From positions 122,260,267 to 122,324,266 of the forward strand of contig OY282605.1 in NCBI GenBank assembly GCA_958298945.1: 64,000 nt of DNA, read 5' to 3'. The notes under the pieces were generated by a model. That model saw only the letters and a list, made by a program, of their open reading frames with translations. It did no database searches and was not told the DNA's origin. This document shows positions 12,956 to 24,639 of this stretch, in pieces. The position numbers and the translations under genes were made by a program. This stretch comes from Atherix ibis. Its lineage: Eukaryota > Arthropoda > Insecta > Diptera > Athericidae. How positions within the stretch are numbered: the stretch's first letter is position 1; every line of letters begins with the position of its first letter.

Positions 12956-13829
12956 CGAGTTCTGTTCAAAAAGTATCGCGAATTTTAAATTTCCGCGGTT
13001 TACGTATATTCGATTTTCAAATTTTTATGGCGTTATGTTGGTACTCATGTCTCTCACTTATGCCGACAAGTTCGGCCATTTTGAATGTTCAGTTTATTGT
13101 TAACAGCTGCATTGCTTGCACGTGTTTTAGCTCGTCTTCGATTTTCGCTCAATTTCGACCAACAACAGTATCGCATTAACATTGCTAAGGAGCTGTTGGA
13201 CTCTGTCCACGACGACCCAAATTTGGTCCAGAGGGTCATAACTAGTGACGAATCATGGGTTTATGGTTAGAAACCAAAGGTCAATCATCCCAATGGAAGC
13301 TGCCGAACGAGCCAAGACCGAAAAAAGCGCGCCAAGTTCGGTCGAATGTGAAGGTTTTGCTTACAGTTTTCTTCGATTGCAGGGGCGTGGTGCATCATGA
13401 GTTCTTACCACAGGGTAGAACAGTCAATAAGAAATAATCCGCCAGAAACGTCCGGATTTGTGGAAGAACAAAAATTGGCTTTTACCATTTTTGGCCAAAA
13501 ATAACACACTAATAATGCCGCAGCCACTGTATTCCCCAGACCTGGGCCCCCTGTGACTTTTTCTTGTTCCCGTAACTGAAGAGCCCCATGAAAAACACGA
13601 CGCTATGCTACGATTGTTGAGATAAAAACGGTATCGAATGAGGAGCTGAACAAGATCACAGAAAATGATTTTTCGAGGTGCTTCGAGGATTGGAAAAAAC
13701 GTTGGCATAAGTGTATAATATCTGGTGGGAATTACTTTGAAGGAGACAAAATAGATATTCATGAATAAATAAATAATTTTTGAAAAAACACAAAATTCGT
13801 GATACTTTGTGAAGTATCACGAATACTTG
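12956..13829 (+). mobile_element. rosa-like mariner, internally deleted copy
   Basis: TA-flanked, starting CGAGTTCTGTTCAAAAAGTA. The N-terminal half of the transposase is missing: leader sequence joins directly to FDQQQYRINIAKELLDS near 13155. The rest reads ITSDESWVYG, SQWKLPNEPRPKKARQ, VFFDCRGVVHHEFLPQGRTVNK, then breaks up. The same deletion junction is in the copy at 40742. The 3' end carries a 13-bp foldback absent from that copy. Subfamily naming is from memory of motif style. Confidence 0.82.
13795..13824. repeat. 13-bp foldback in mariner 3' end
   Basis: ATTCGTGATACTT, spacer TGTG, AAGTATCACGAAT: a perfect inverted repeat immediately inside the 3' end of the rosa-like element. The sister copy at 41640-41666 has only the ordinary end, so the second arm looks templated from the first. 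Confidence 0.85.
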
Positions 13830-14289
13830 TATACCCTTTTTCTTACCACATGTTTATAAACTATCCACATTTCATCACCAGTCACCAAGCGGTCCAAAAG
13901 AGGTTCCCTTTTGTGACGAGGAAGATTTTAAGAACATATTGAAATTCGATCCATTAAATCTTTTTCGCCTAATTCCTGTGGCACCCAAACAGAAAATTTG
14001 GACATAAAACCAAGTCTTCTAATGTGCTCTAAAGCAGTAATCTGATGAATTGCAAGCTTAAAGGTCACTTCTGTAGAATTTAACATGGGATTTGTCCGGA
14101 TCATACTGCGTAGCACTTCGGCATTGACATTTGATGGCCTTCCTGATCTGGGTTCATCTTTCGAAGAAAAATCACCCGAACAAAATTTCGCAAACCATCT
14201 CTGGCATATTTGAGCTGTTACTGCGTCTTCTCCAAACACACGCGTTGTTCCCTTTTTGGAACTCATACAACATACAATGTCTTAAGTCG

Positions 14290-14760
14290 AATCAGAATTC
14301 TCGCTAAGAATCGACAACGCATACAAGTGCAAGTGTTCAAAAACGACAGAACTCTTCCTTACACCCAATACATTTAGGACATCGGAAAATATAATAGACT
14401 TTATTCCCAATGCAGATGAAAACGTTCTAAATTTAGAAGGCTTCAACTAGAATCATCTTCAGCTACTCATCTACAGTACCAAAATACCATAAATTTAGGA
14501 GTTTTGTGATCTCACATGAATTGCGATCAGGTAATTTGGTGCTTTGGAGCACCACAGGAAGCTGTTTTTCCAACAAAGACTCGTTGATAAAAATGGCCAT
14601 TTGTTCAATCTGATATAAAAAACTCTTTTTCTTAGCATTTTAATGAGATCTTCATAAAAATCATGGCTGACAGTTGGTCCTGGAGGAGCAAATTCTTTGT
14701 GAATGATCACTTTAATATTGATAATATCCAAAGGAGTGCTCTCTGAGCAATATTTGTTTT
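14290..14760 (-). pseudogene. mariner-like transposase fragment
   Basis: The minus strand at 14600-14731 reads NIKVIIHKEFAPPGPTVSHD then FYEDLIKMLRKRV. It resembles the DIxGIIHxEFVPPGxTVNxxFYxxVLxRL segment between the first and second catalytic Asp of mariner transposases. The downstream DNA-binding Asp motif is lost in frameshifts. No ends were identified. It is a different subfamily from its neighbours. Confidence 0.6.
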
Positions 14761-14979
14761 TAACTGGTTTTCAATTCCCCCAAAATGTTTTGTGCTACTG
14801 AAAAATTGCGTTTTTCATGTTCCTTATATGCTTTTTGTGATTCAAAATTGTACATTTACTAAGCGTAGCATAAAATTTTCTGGCACATCGTTGCTTCAAA
14901 TTTTCTTGTTCTAGGTTTGATAATCACATCATAAAAACACAACTTCACTTATTACGGTCCATAAACTCACATACTTTAT

Positions 14980-15760
14980 ATAGGATTTTTCAAAATGAGT
15001 GATATGATTACTTTTTAAAAAAAACACACTAATTTTTAGTGAAAAGTAAAATCGATGCAATTAAATTCTAAATAAAACGTCATTCAAATGGCCTCCACGA
15101 CTTCTTTTGGAGGAACGAATTCGACGAACCCAATTTTCGAGCACTTTTTCCACTAAATCAACTCGTATGTCATGAATACCACGTTCAATATTGACTTCTA
15201 AAGCTTGAAGAGAGTCTGGTTTATTGCTAAAGATCAATGACGTCAAATAACCCCACAAGAAATCGTCTAATGGTGTTAAATCACAACTTCTTGGACGCCA
15301 TTCAATATTACAATTTCTTGAAATAATCGAATCTCCAAACTTTTCTCTCAATAATTCAGTTGTTGCACATGCTGTGTGGCACGTAGCCCCGTCTTGTTAG
15401 AACCAGACGTTGTTAAGATCAACTTCTTCCAATTTCGGCCATAACAAGTTGATTATCATCGATCTATACCGCTCTCCATTGACAGTAACGGTGTTACCAG
15501 CTTCATTTCGAAAGAAGTACGCACCGATGATTCCGCCAGACCAAAAACCACACCAAACTGTCAATGTCGGTGAATGTAATGGGTGTTCATGAATAATTTG
15601 TGGATTTTCTTCGCACCAGAATCGACAGTTTTGTTTATTTACCGCACCACTCAGATGAAAGTGAGCGCACGAAAAGTTGCAATTGGAGAACGATTATTTT
15701 GATAATAAAATTGAATAATTTGTAAACGTTGTTCTTGCATATATCTCTCCATGGTAAAAT
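14980..15760 (-). pseudogene. IS630-like (RGGHL-type) transposon, internally deleted, copy 1
   Basis: Minus strand: MERYMQEQRLQIIQFYYQNN starts near 15752. The frame then jumps into the DDE domain (NKQNCRFWCEENPQIIHEHP), so most of the N-terminal domain is deleted near 15655. The rest runs through TVNGERYRSM, a stop inside WF*QDGATCHTA (15399), PRSCDLTPLDDFLWGYL and SKRSRGGHLNDVLF. The end TATAGGATTTTTCAAAATGA near 14979 matches the end of the 45302-46981 copy. The substitution D to D-FLW leaves the third acidic position doubtful. Confidence 0.82.
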
Positions 15761-17511
15761 TGTGAACATTACTAAATACAATGAAGAAAAAATGACAGAT
15801 CATGACATATTACAAATGGCCGAAACGTCACTTCGAAATCATATCATTCTTATTGTGAATTTGTTTGATTAAGCAATCCTTTGAGCATCAAATGAGTGAT
15901 CCTAATTCCAAGAAATAGATTTTGATCCTTATAAAAGTATATTTTACCTAAATTAAAAACCATTCCATAATACTTCAAAGAATGTACATAAAACTATAAT
16001 AATACTTCTAAACTTATAGTATTAGTTCATTAATAAAACTAATTTTTTTTTTGTTCTTTCTGATCAAAATGTTAAAATTTTAGTAAATCCTTTTATAAAG
16101 GAAATGTCTTTTGCTCGTACAATAAGAAATTAACAAACAAAACAAATATCTCTCTTTTTATTCAATTTAAAATTGTTCAAAGCATATGGTATACCAAATA
16201 CCCCCTATCAACCCCCAAAAAAAGTATATTATTAAAATACTTATTATAAATAGAAAAGTTCAAACCTATTAACTGTATCTATCGTAAATCAAAAATGCTA
16301 CATTAACTATACAATAAAATTTATTCCACATGGAGTACGTAACATACAAGAGATACTATGGAAAGAGATTAGGCAGAAAAATATACAATTTAAAATAATA
16401 AAGAGAAATAATTCCATTACAAAGACAGGAGAAAAAAGGTAAAAATAATAATTTCTATTTTTTTTTTTTACTTTTCTGTAATTCTATACATTTTCTTCTT
16501 ATAACTTTCTAATAGGAGATGGAGATCAGAGTATGTAAGAGAGCAATAATAATAATACTAATAAAATAAAATATATATATTATGGTGGAGTTCGTTTAAT
16601 CACTTAATATAAATTCCAGTGATGAGGCTGTGGAACTCATATTCGAAATGAAATATTCACAGTTGAGGGAGGATGAGAAAAGTCTGAACAAGGACAGGAA
16701 CTAGTACCGGAACTGGTAAGGAAGAAGGTTTCTATGCGTTAATAATTCTGCCAAAAGAATTTATACTCTACGCTTCCGTTTTGTATATTTGTATTTGTTC
16801 TTTTTCTTTTTCATATTTCTCCCTTTGCATTTTGCTATTGTTTCAGTTTTGGTTTAGTCCTGTTTCTCTTTATGACTGTATATATTTTTTTCCTCTCGTT
16901 ATCCCTTTATACAAATAACAACAATAAAAAGTTACACATTGTTTTTATTTATGTTCAAATACTCGTAGGTATACGGAAATTATATTTGTAAATAGGTAGA
17001 AATTATAATAGTGTTTTATGTTAGGCAATATGAAAAATTTATACGCATACGTGGCACTTACATATATACTCACCCATTCGCATAAGGATTTGGTGCAGTA
17101 GGCTTGGCTATTATACGAACACATATAACCATTGTTTATATAAAATAAACGTGGTAAATTGTCTGTACTCATTTTATTGTGAACTATTTAGATAAAAAAA
17201 ATAGTACGCCTATTGTAATAAAGGCGTATGTGTTTATAAATACTAGTTCGAAATAAGTATGACTTATTATATAATTCTCCAATTATCTCATCTAATATTT
17301 ACAATTATTTTTAATAGTTCTCTAATAATTTTGTTAAAAAGTGTACTTAAAATTAAAAACAGATTTTATTTTATAAAATTTTATTGTTACAAAAAATTTA
17401 CTTCAATATTCTGAGTTTTCTACTATAAAAATGTAATTTAATATTTTTTTTTTTTTCTTAATTACTCAAAATATATTGCAAAAATTACTAAATTCCAGTA
17501 CAATTATACAG
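15761..17511. other. no gene recognised, AT-rich
   Basis: About 1.75 kb. There are simple A/T tracts, a short AATAAT run near 16540, and a 75-codon open frame on the minus strand (16945-17172) with no recognised motif. No transposon ends found. Confidence 0.5.
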
Positions 17512-17513
17512 GG

Positions 17514-18715
17514 ATATAAGCTTAAATCCGCTGTTTGGTCATAGATGGGCACGCTATACTTTTTTTATGAGTTTGACATCTGTCAACATTAATCAGTGGA
17601 TATTGTCAGCAATTCCGTACAACAACATACATTTTTCCTTTGGTAATCATGTCTAGTTTTGTGCCAGAAAAAGAGCATATGCGGGAAGATCTGCTTTTCT
17701 GCTTCAATTTGAAGAAATCGACTGCCAAATCGCATCGAATGCTTATGGAGGGAGGCCTATGATGATAGTGCTTTATCGGAAACAATGTGCAGAGATTGGT
17801 TTCATCGGTTTAAAGACAGCAATTTTGACTTGTGGGATAAAAAGCGTGAAAATCGGCCTAGGAAGGTTGAGAACCATCAATTGCAGGCTCTTTTGGACGA
17901 AGACAATACACAATCGCAAAAATTGCTCACGGAGTAATTGGGTGTAACTCAACCAGCTATTCAGATGAGTCCGCGTGCCATGGTAATGATTGAAAAGATA
18001 GGAAAATGGGTGCAGCATGAATTAAACGATATGCAGATGAAGCGACGCCAAAACACATGTGAAATCTTGCTCGCCAGACAAAAAAGAAAGTCGTTCCTGC
18101 ATCTGATTGTGACAGCCGATGAAAAGTGAATATATTTCGAGAATCCCAAATGCAAGAAATCATGGGTTGATCCCGGCGAACCATCAACATCTTCCCCAAG
18201 ACCAAATTGATTAGGACGGAAAACGATGCTGTACGTTTGGTGGGATCAGCAGGGTATCGTCTACTATGAGATGTTGAAACCTGGTGAAACTGTCAATGCC
18301 CATCGCTACCACCAACAGCTAATCAAATTGCACTGTGCTCTGCGTGAAAAAAGGACGGATTATCAGGAGCTGATTTTCCTCCACGACAACGCACTATTGC
18401 ACACGTAAAAAATGGTCCGAAACTACTTGGAGACATTCACCTAGGAGGTGCTACCCCACCTTGCTTATTCACCGGACCTAGCCGATTCCGACTACCACCT
18501 GTTTTCGTCGATGGGCCACGCGCTCGCTGAGCAGCACTTCGATTCTTACGAAGACGTCCGAAAATGGCTTGTTGAGTGGTTTGCATCGAAAGAGAAGGAA
18601 TTTGGCGTGGTATCCACAAAATGCCCGAGAGATGGAAAAAATATGTAGGGAATTTTCATTCTATGAAAAATACATGCCTTTTTTACTAAAAAGCAGCGGA
18701 TTTTTAACAAAATAC
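17514..18715 (+). pseudogene. Mos1-like mariner, decayed copy 2
   Basis: The 5' end GATATAAGCTTAAATCCGCTG at 17514 is the inverse of the 3' end of copy 1. Transposase begins MSSFVPEKEHMREDL at 17649 and is nearly collinear with Mos1. Breaks: a frameshift near 17760, stops at 17936 (after LLTE), 18127 (DEK*IYF), 18208 and in the second catalytic region (ALLHT*KMV, 18406). LFLHDNALLHT and SPDLADSDYH carry the acidic residues. The 3' end is truncated or altered after GCAGCGGATTTTT. Confidence 0.88.
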
Positions 18716-18881
18716 AATTTTAATTTTTTCTGTAAATTTGATTTTTTGGAATATCAATTTTTTGAACTTTCCTGGATGACGAAATGAAAAATTTAAAATT
18801 GCCAAAGTTAAGGTCTACAGAAATAAAGGAAATAAAAAAAATTAAACTGCCTACCCTGGGAAGAGAAATTAAGAATAATAA

Positions 18882-18978
18882 TTAATGGGTGGGGGGATTG
18901 GTGGGTGATATAATATATATTAAAATTGGGTAGATGCCCAATTGTAATATATTATATCACCCACCCCCCATACATTAA
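18882..18978. repeat. long imperfect palindrome
   Basis: GGGTGATATAATATAT...AATTGGG (18903-18930) is followed after 6 nt by CCCAATTGTAATATATTATATCACCC. Pairing extends outward into GGGTGGGGGG against CCACCCCCC. About 26-28 bp of core arm plus weaker flanks. Confidence 0.85.
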
Positions 18979-19809
18979 CAATAAAAAAATGATACTTCTT
19001 TCTGAAATAAAAGACCAACGAAAAGTAAGAAATAAGGGGAAAATAGTAGAAAAAACCGAAGACTGTTGAGTGAGAGAGTTGCAGGTATTGTATGTCCATC
19101 TCTGGTCATTCTCCAAATCTCTAGAGGCACTGGAAACCTACTATTCGATTCCATAGCAATTGGCAAACATTATGTTTTAACAAATTTCAGGAAGTCCCGG
19201 ATCAGTTTTATTTTTAACACCATTTTTGGGCGAAGGTAAGAAACACATATTTTTCATATCTATATCATCCATCTTTTCTTATAAATAATCATTGATCATG
19301 ATTTGTTAACGTAAGCATAATTTTTCATTTCGCAAAGTAACAGCATATTTTCGAAATATATTTGGATAATTTTTAAAAACTTGCTCAACTAAGCGTCTAT
19401 CTATGATAAAATATAAAAACAAACTGAATTTTTTCAAAATTATGACAGGTATCTAATTTTATTTTAGATATTGCCCATATTTTTTATTAAAAAATTATAA
19501 TGGTAATAGATAAAGATCTTCATCTAGACAAAGAATTAACAAGGAATTCACATACTAGACTAAAAACACTTAAATATAACTGACGGTACAATCAACTACT
19601 ATGAGTGATCGATGACTGTTTAAACTGATTCAACCATATTCTAAAACCTATTTGGACTTACGGAATTGAACTTTTCGGTTCATAAAACCTATTTGGCCTA
19701 ATAGAATTGCATTTTTAGGCTCACTTTACAATCTGAGAGCATCCGCAAAATTATTGATGACAACCCCTTTTCTATTTTTGTTTACGATCTTTCTCATATT
19801 ACTCTCCAC

Positions 19810-19860
19810 AAAAACACTCATCGAAGACTGAAGAGGCAGTCGTCTTCGATGAGTGTTTTT
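19810..19860. repeat. perfect 19-bp foldback
   Basis: AAAAACACTCATCGAAGAC and its exact reverse complement GTCTTCGATGAGTGTTTTT, with a 13-nt spacer. No coding context around it. Confidence 0.9.
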
Positions 19861-20519
19861 ATTAGAAATTTATCATTCTTCTATGGTAATGCTAGGTATA
19901 CACGTCTGGTATCGATACCATGAACGCAGATACACCATGTATAATTCTACCCCCAGTTCATGGTATAATTTTATGTTTAGATTTTTCTGTTTTGGCGGGT
20001 AAGAAAATGAGGGATTTATTATCATTGTATTTAAGCTATTTATCAGATATAAAAATAGTATTTTTACTTTTCAAACTAATGTAAATTAATAACATCATTT
20101 TTTCTTCCTACAAATCAATATCATTTTTTATCTCCTTTGTTTTCCGCTGCAGTAATACTATGGGAAGATGGCGCTGAAGTCAGTAAAAGTGCCAGGTTTG
20201 TGTATAGGGAATGTAGCAGATACTAGGTTGGTGTATTGGAAAAACATGAAAATATATCTCTCCTACCTTATATAGACCAATAAAAATCCTTCTTGTTTTA
20301 GCGAAAATTATTTATTTAGATTTTATTAAACCAGCGCCCTGGTTTAAACGAGGTAGAGCAATGACGAATGAACGTAAATGTACTCACGTTACTTTTACAC
20401 ATTTCCGAGGACAGAATCCTAATACAACTATAAATGGCCTAAAAAAAACGCACATTTATTTTTTGTGAAGTAATATTCCTTAAATCGAAGTCTTTTAGGT
20501 ACTTGATTCGTGTTTAAGG

Positions 20520-21960
20520 GTGTTTGTGTAAGCTTTCAAACGCAGTGCTCATATTTGTACGTGGCGTGAAGAATATTTTTTATCATCATATGAAACATAT
20601 ATTTTTTATCATCATATGAAACAGTGCTCATATTTGTACGTGGCGTGAAGAATATTTTTTATCATCATATGAAACATGTAAAAACCGATTTTGGTGATTT
20701 AAAGACGGTGATTTCGATGGTAGTAACAAAGAACGTGAAGAAGTACAGAAAAAATTCGAGGATGCAGAAATGTTAGAATTATTGTACTTGATGAAGATGC
20801 AACTCAAACGCTCGAGAATTTATACACTGCATCAATTTTTGATACATCTACTGCCGGTAATCGTTTTCATATAATAAGAGTGGTGCAAAGAGGAAAATTA
20901 GGTCTATTATATAAGTAGAAGAAGTGAGACATTGGTCACGTGCAAGATGATACTCGGACCATATCTCGATGTACGCTCTACCTGAGCTTGTCCTAAGAGA
21001 TATCTAAGCCTATTAGTCATAATCTCCGTCCATAACCACTTCAATGCGGTCATAGAGAGGGATATTTTTTGGAACTTTCTTCTTTCAATCCATCCACCCT
21101 TACGGTTAAGCTAAGCATATATGTGGATTAAAATAGAAAAATCGATGGAACCTATTGGAAATCGTGCCAAACTTTCCAACGTCTGTAGCTCATACTGCGC
21201 CCTACCTAGCTGCTTCACATTTAAAAACTACAGCCACCTCGAAGCCTATGCCAATAGTCAGTATACATTATTGGCGGTCCTTCGGGTCTTGACAATGTCA
21301 AACTGGTCCGTCGAAGAATGGGGAGACTTTAACCCCGGATTCACATTTAAAACATATTACTCTGAATTTGTCGCGAGAAACTCTTTTCGAGTTCCTGTAG
21401 GAATACGTACCAGAATAGCCACTGGCCACCATTTGGATAATAAGCTGGTATATACTTAACATTCTACCATGGGGTTTTTTTGCATTGCATTCTTACAAAC
21501 GATGAAAAATGGATTTACTAAGACAATACTAAATGACCTAAAACAGGTCAATCAAAAAATAGGTGTATCTGGTGAGGCTAGAAGCGTTTTATTTATTAGA
21601 ACTCCTGAAATCATCCAAGAACTATCACTGGCGATCGTAGGGAATAAAATTGACCAAAGCTTCAAAAAAAAACGACCGGAAAAGAACGATAGATATAAGA
21701 AGCTGACTCTGCTATACGACATCACCAGGTTCCACGTTGCAAAACTGGTCCAGAAATACTTGGTACAAGTGGTATTTACCAGATATTGGTCCTTCAGGTT
21801 TCCATTTGTTCCGGTCCATGCAGGAGTGTGATTCAATTCTCGTAAAAGTATCGAAAACTAAATTGATGAATAGATCGGTTTACAACCCGGGAGAAAGATG
21901 AGAGAAAGTTTTCGCTTCCGATAGCAAATATTTTGAAAAAGATCACTTTATATATTATTA
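20520..21960 (+). pseudogene. decayed mariner in two pieces
   Basis: The first piece near 20695-20920 reads DGDFDGSNKEREEVQKKFED, then LDEDATQTLENL and NRFHIIRVVQRG. These match the mariner linker between the two HTH motifs. The second piece at 21469-21960 reads TNDEKWIY (one frame), KKKRPEKNDRYKKLTLLYD and RFHVAKLVQKYL, the region around the second catalytic Asp (here LLYDITR in place of HDNAR). About 540 bp at 20931-21468 between them is unrecognised and contains a 112-codon open frame with no known motif. Confidence 0.65.
20578..20680 (+). repeat. direct duplication inside a mariner remnant
   Basis: ATTTTTTATCATCATATGAAAC occurs three times, and CAGTGCTCATATTTGTACGT, continuing to GAAGAATATT, occurs twice (from 20541 and 20622). 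It is an 80-bp duplicated block immediately upstream of the mariner-like reading at 20700. Confidence 0.85.
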
Positions 21961-22155
21961 TATAAATAAACTACACAAGCTTTATAAAAAGAATGACAGG
22001 AATTTATTTTTTCTTATCTTTTGATGAATAATATAGTAAAAGTTCATAGCAGAGTTATGTTAAATAAAACGTACTACTTGAATCGTGTGCTGCTATTAAA
22101 TGCAAAGAATTATTTTTTTTTATTTTAATCAATACTCCAGAGTTAATAAAATTTT

Positions 22156-24639
22156 CTACTTATTATTGATATAGTATTCAATTACGAATATAATGGAACT
22201 AATCGAAATTCCAAAGAACCACAGTAGAAATATACTCAATACATTCGATAATCCCAATTTGATTGGTTCACCACGATTGGCCGATTTTCTTTGACGTGAT
22301 ATTGAAATTTTCGCTTGTACAACATAATTCATCGATTTGGATACAGCCTATATTGAAATGAGAAAATTATATTACAATATTATCAATTATATCATATAAT
22401 AAAGACAGAAAATGAATTGAAAACGAAAAATATTATACTTTACTTACTTCTTGTTCCCAATGCTTTTGTAAGCCTGTCTCTTGCAGTTTGAGAACGAATT
22501 CATTGAAATACGGAAGAATTGACCAGCCTTTGAAACTCATAAGGATACAGTGTTCAAAGTAAATATCTTCCAACATAATTTGTAATCTATCAACAGCTTC
22601 GGGATTTATATGATCTCCAACAGCAAATTGACCTGTAATTATCAAATTCTATTATTTATTAAAAAAAAATATTTTTATACAAAAACCGAGCCAAATTGCA
22701 AAATGTTAAAAGGACACCCTTGCCACAGGGTAGATTTCTACTAACCATAGGGTAGACGCTCAATTGAGAAACCAAATTTTCCAGTAAAACTTTTCACCAT
22801 CATTTCGTTTTCATTAATTATTTGAAAATTATTCAGAACTTTCTGTACAGTCGGCTACAAAATTTTTGCATATTATTCATTATACTAAATATCCTTGTAT
22901 ATTAATATTATATTTTATTAATGTTATTTTTAAAACTATTAATCATTTATATAAATTTTATTCTTTCTCTTAATAAATACAGTAAATATTAAATGATACT
23001 CGTAATAATGGTAGGAAATAATGCTACAATACGAGGGTCATTCAACAAGTACTTAGCCTCACCGCCCGATGGAACTGCTGTCACAAAAAAAATTTACCAT
23101 CGTGCAGTACATTCTTTTAGTAGCCTACTGTCAAAGTTTCAGTTGATTCTCTTTATTAGTTTTGTTTTGAGAGCCTTTGAAAGCGAGCGTGTCGGTCGGT
23201 TGCAAAAAAATGGAAAAAGAACAAAATCGTTCGGTGATTAGATTCTTTTTTTTTTGGAAGGGAAAACGCTCAGCGAAATCAAAGATCGCTTGGATGCTGT
23301 GTATGGTGACTCTTCTCCTTCGATGGCGACCGTCAAGAATTGGTTCAACGAGTTTGTTCGTGGCCGCACGTCGGTTTTTGATGAGCCACGCCCAGGTGTC
23401 CCGAAAACGGCTGCTACGGAGGAAAACGTTAAAAAGTCCACGATCTCGTGTTGGCAGACCGTCGATTGAAGGTTCACGAGATAGCTGAGACTGTGGGCAT
23501 CGCAGTAGGAACGGTGCATCATATTCTACACGAAGAACTGGGCACGAGAAAGCTGTCGGCGCGATGGGTGCCGCGTTTGCTCACACCGGAAAACAAGCGC
23601 AACCGTGAGACCACATCGGCGACGTGTTTGGCGCCGTTTCAGCGCAATCCAGCGGAGCTCTTGCATCGTTTTGTGACCGTCGACAAAACATGGATTCACT
23701 GGTACACACGAGAGACCAAGGAACAGTCGAAACAGTGGACTTCACCCGGCGAACGTGCTCCGAAGAAGGCGAAGACTGTTCGATCGGCCGGAAAGGTGAT
23801 GGCCACCGTTTTCTGGGATTCACAAGGTGTGATCCATATCGATTAGCTCGAGAAGTGTAAAACAATCACGGGGCACTACTATGCTGACTTATTGGGCCGA
23901 TTTGACGTCGAATTGAAGAAAAAGCGGCCCCGCTTTGCGAAGAAAAAAGTGCTGTACCACACCTCCGCCGTCGCCATGGCCAAATTGGTCGAATTGCTGC
24001 CCCATCCACTGTACTCTCCAGATTTGGCCCCCTGTGACTACGAATTGCTGCCCCATCCACTGTACTCTGTGGGTTGTTTCCAAACCTGAAAAAATCACTC
24101 GCCGGGAATAGATTTGGGTCGAATGAGGAGGTCATCGTCGCCACGGAGGCCTATTTTGCTTCCCTCGAGAAAATGTATTTTTTGGACGCGTTAAAAAAGT
24201 TAGAGCATCGCTGGGCCAAGTGTATCGAGCTTGAAGGAGATTATGTGGAAAGATAAATTGCCACCTTTCCAAAATTTTCGTCTTTCTTTTGTAGGCTAAG
24301 TACTTGTTGAATGACCCTCGTATATGAAACTGTCATCAAAATTATTCATTCGAATTCGTATTCATTTTTAATACTATTGTAGTATGAATGGAAATATTTT
24401 ATTTAATTGAAAATTCACGTAGAGTACATTTACGTTTTGTAAATAATTCTAGTATTTTTTTTTAATATGATATTTAGTAAAAAGCTAAAATAAAACCCAT
24501 TTGAATTTATAATGAAGTGGAAAGTTTCTTTCTTACATCTGGTGAATTTTGTATTGATAGTATCCAGGCAATTGAATTGCCAGCCCATTTCAGTTCGTGT
24601 TTAGCCATTCTTTGCACACTGTTTATTTCCTCTTCGAAA
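22156..24639 (-). other. IR gene exons 8-11: S2 lobe, TM3 and stop
   Basis: Exon 8: MAKHELKWAGNSIAWILSIQ. Exon 9: PTVQKVLNNFQIINENEMMV to RLPYG. Exon 10: QFAVGDHINPEAVDRLQIML to KHWEQE. Exon 11: AVSKSMNYVVQAKISISR, then KLGLSNVLSIFLLWFFGISI and a stop at 22156. On the minus strand an AATAAA-like run follows at about 22115. Mariner copy A (23032-24320) sits in intron 8. Confidence 0.88.

Larger units (their letters stand above)
12430..14340 (-). pseudogene. mariner transposase (NRKG type), split by a nested element
   Basis: The N-terminal half is at 13830-14266 on the minus strand: GEDAVTAQICQRWFAKF, DEPRSGRPSN, RLGFMSKFSVWVPQEL. The C-terminal half is at 12440-12757: NRKGVILHHDNDRPHV, LPQPAYSQDIAP, then a LDKLPERW tail. 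The 12956-13829 element separates them at a TA. Motifs place it with mellifera/cecropia-like mariners, as for the element at 61017. Part of the middle (near 12760-12950) is decayed with a stop. Confidence 0.8.

Noticed and set aside
20931..21468. 112-codon open frame (21121-21459) as a host gene
   Set aside because: No recognisable motif; it lies between two pieces of one decayed mariner.
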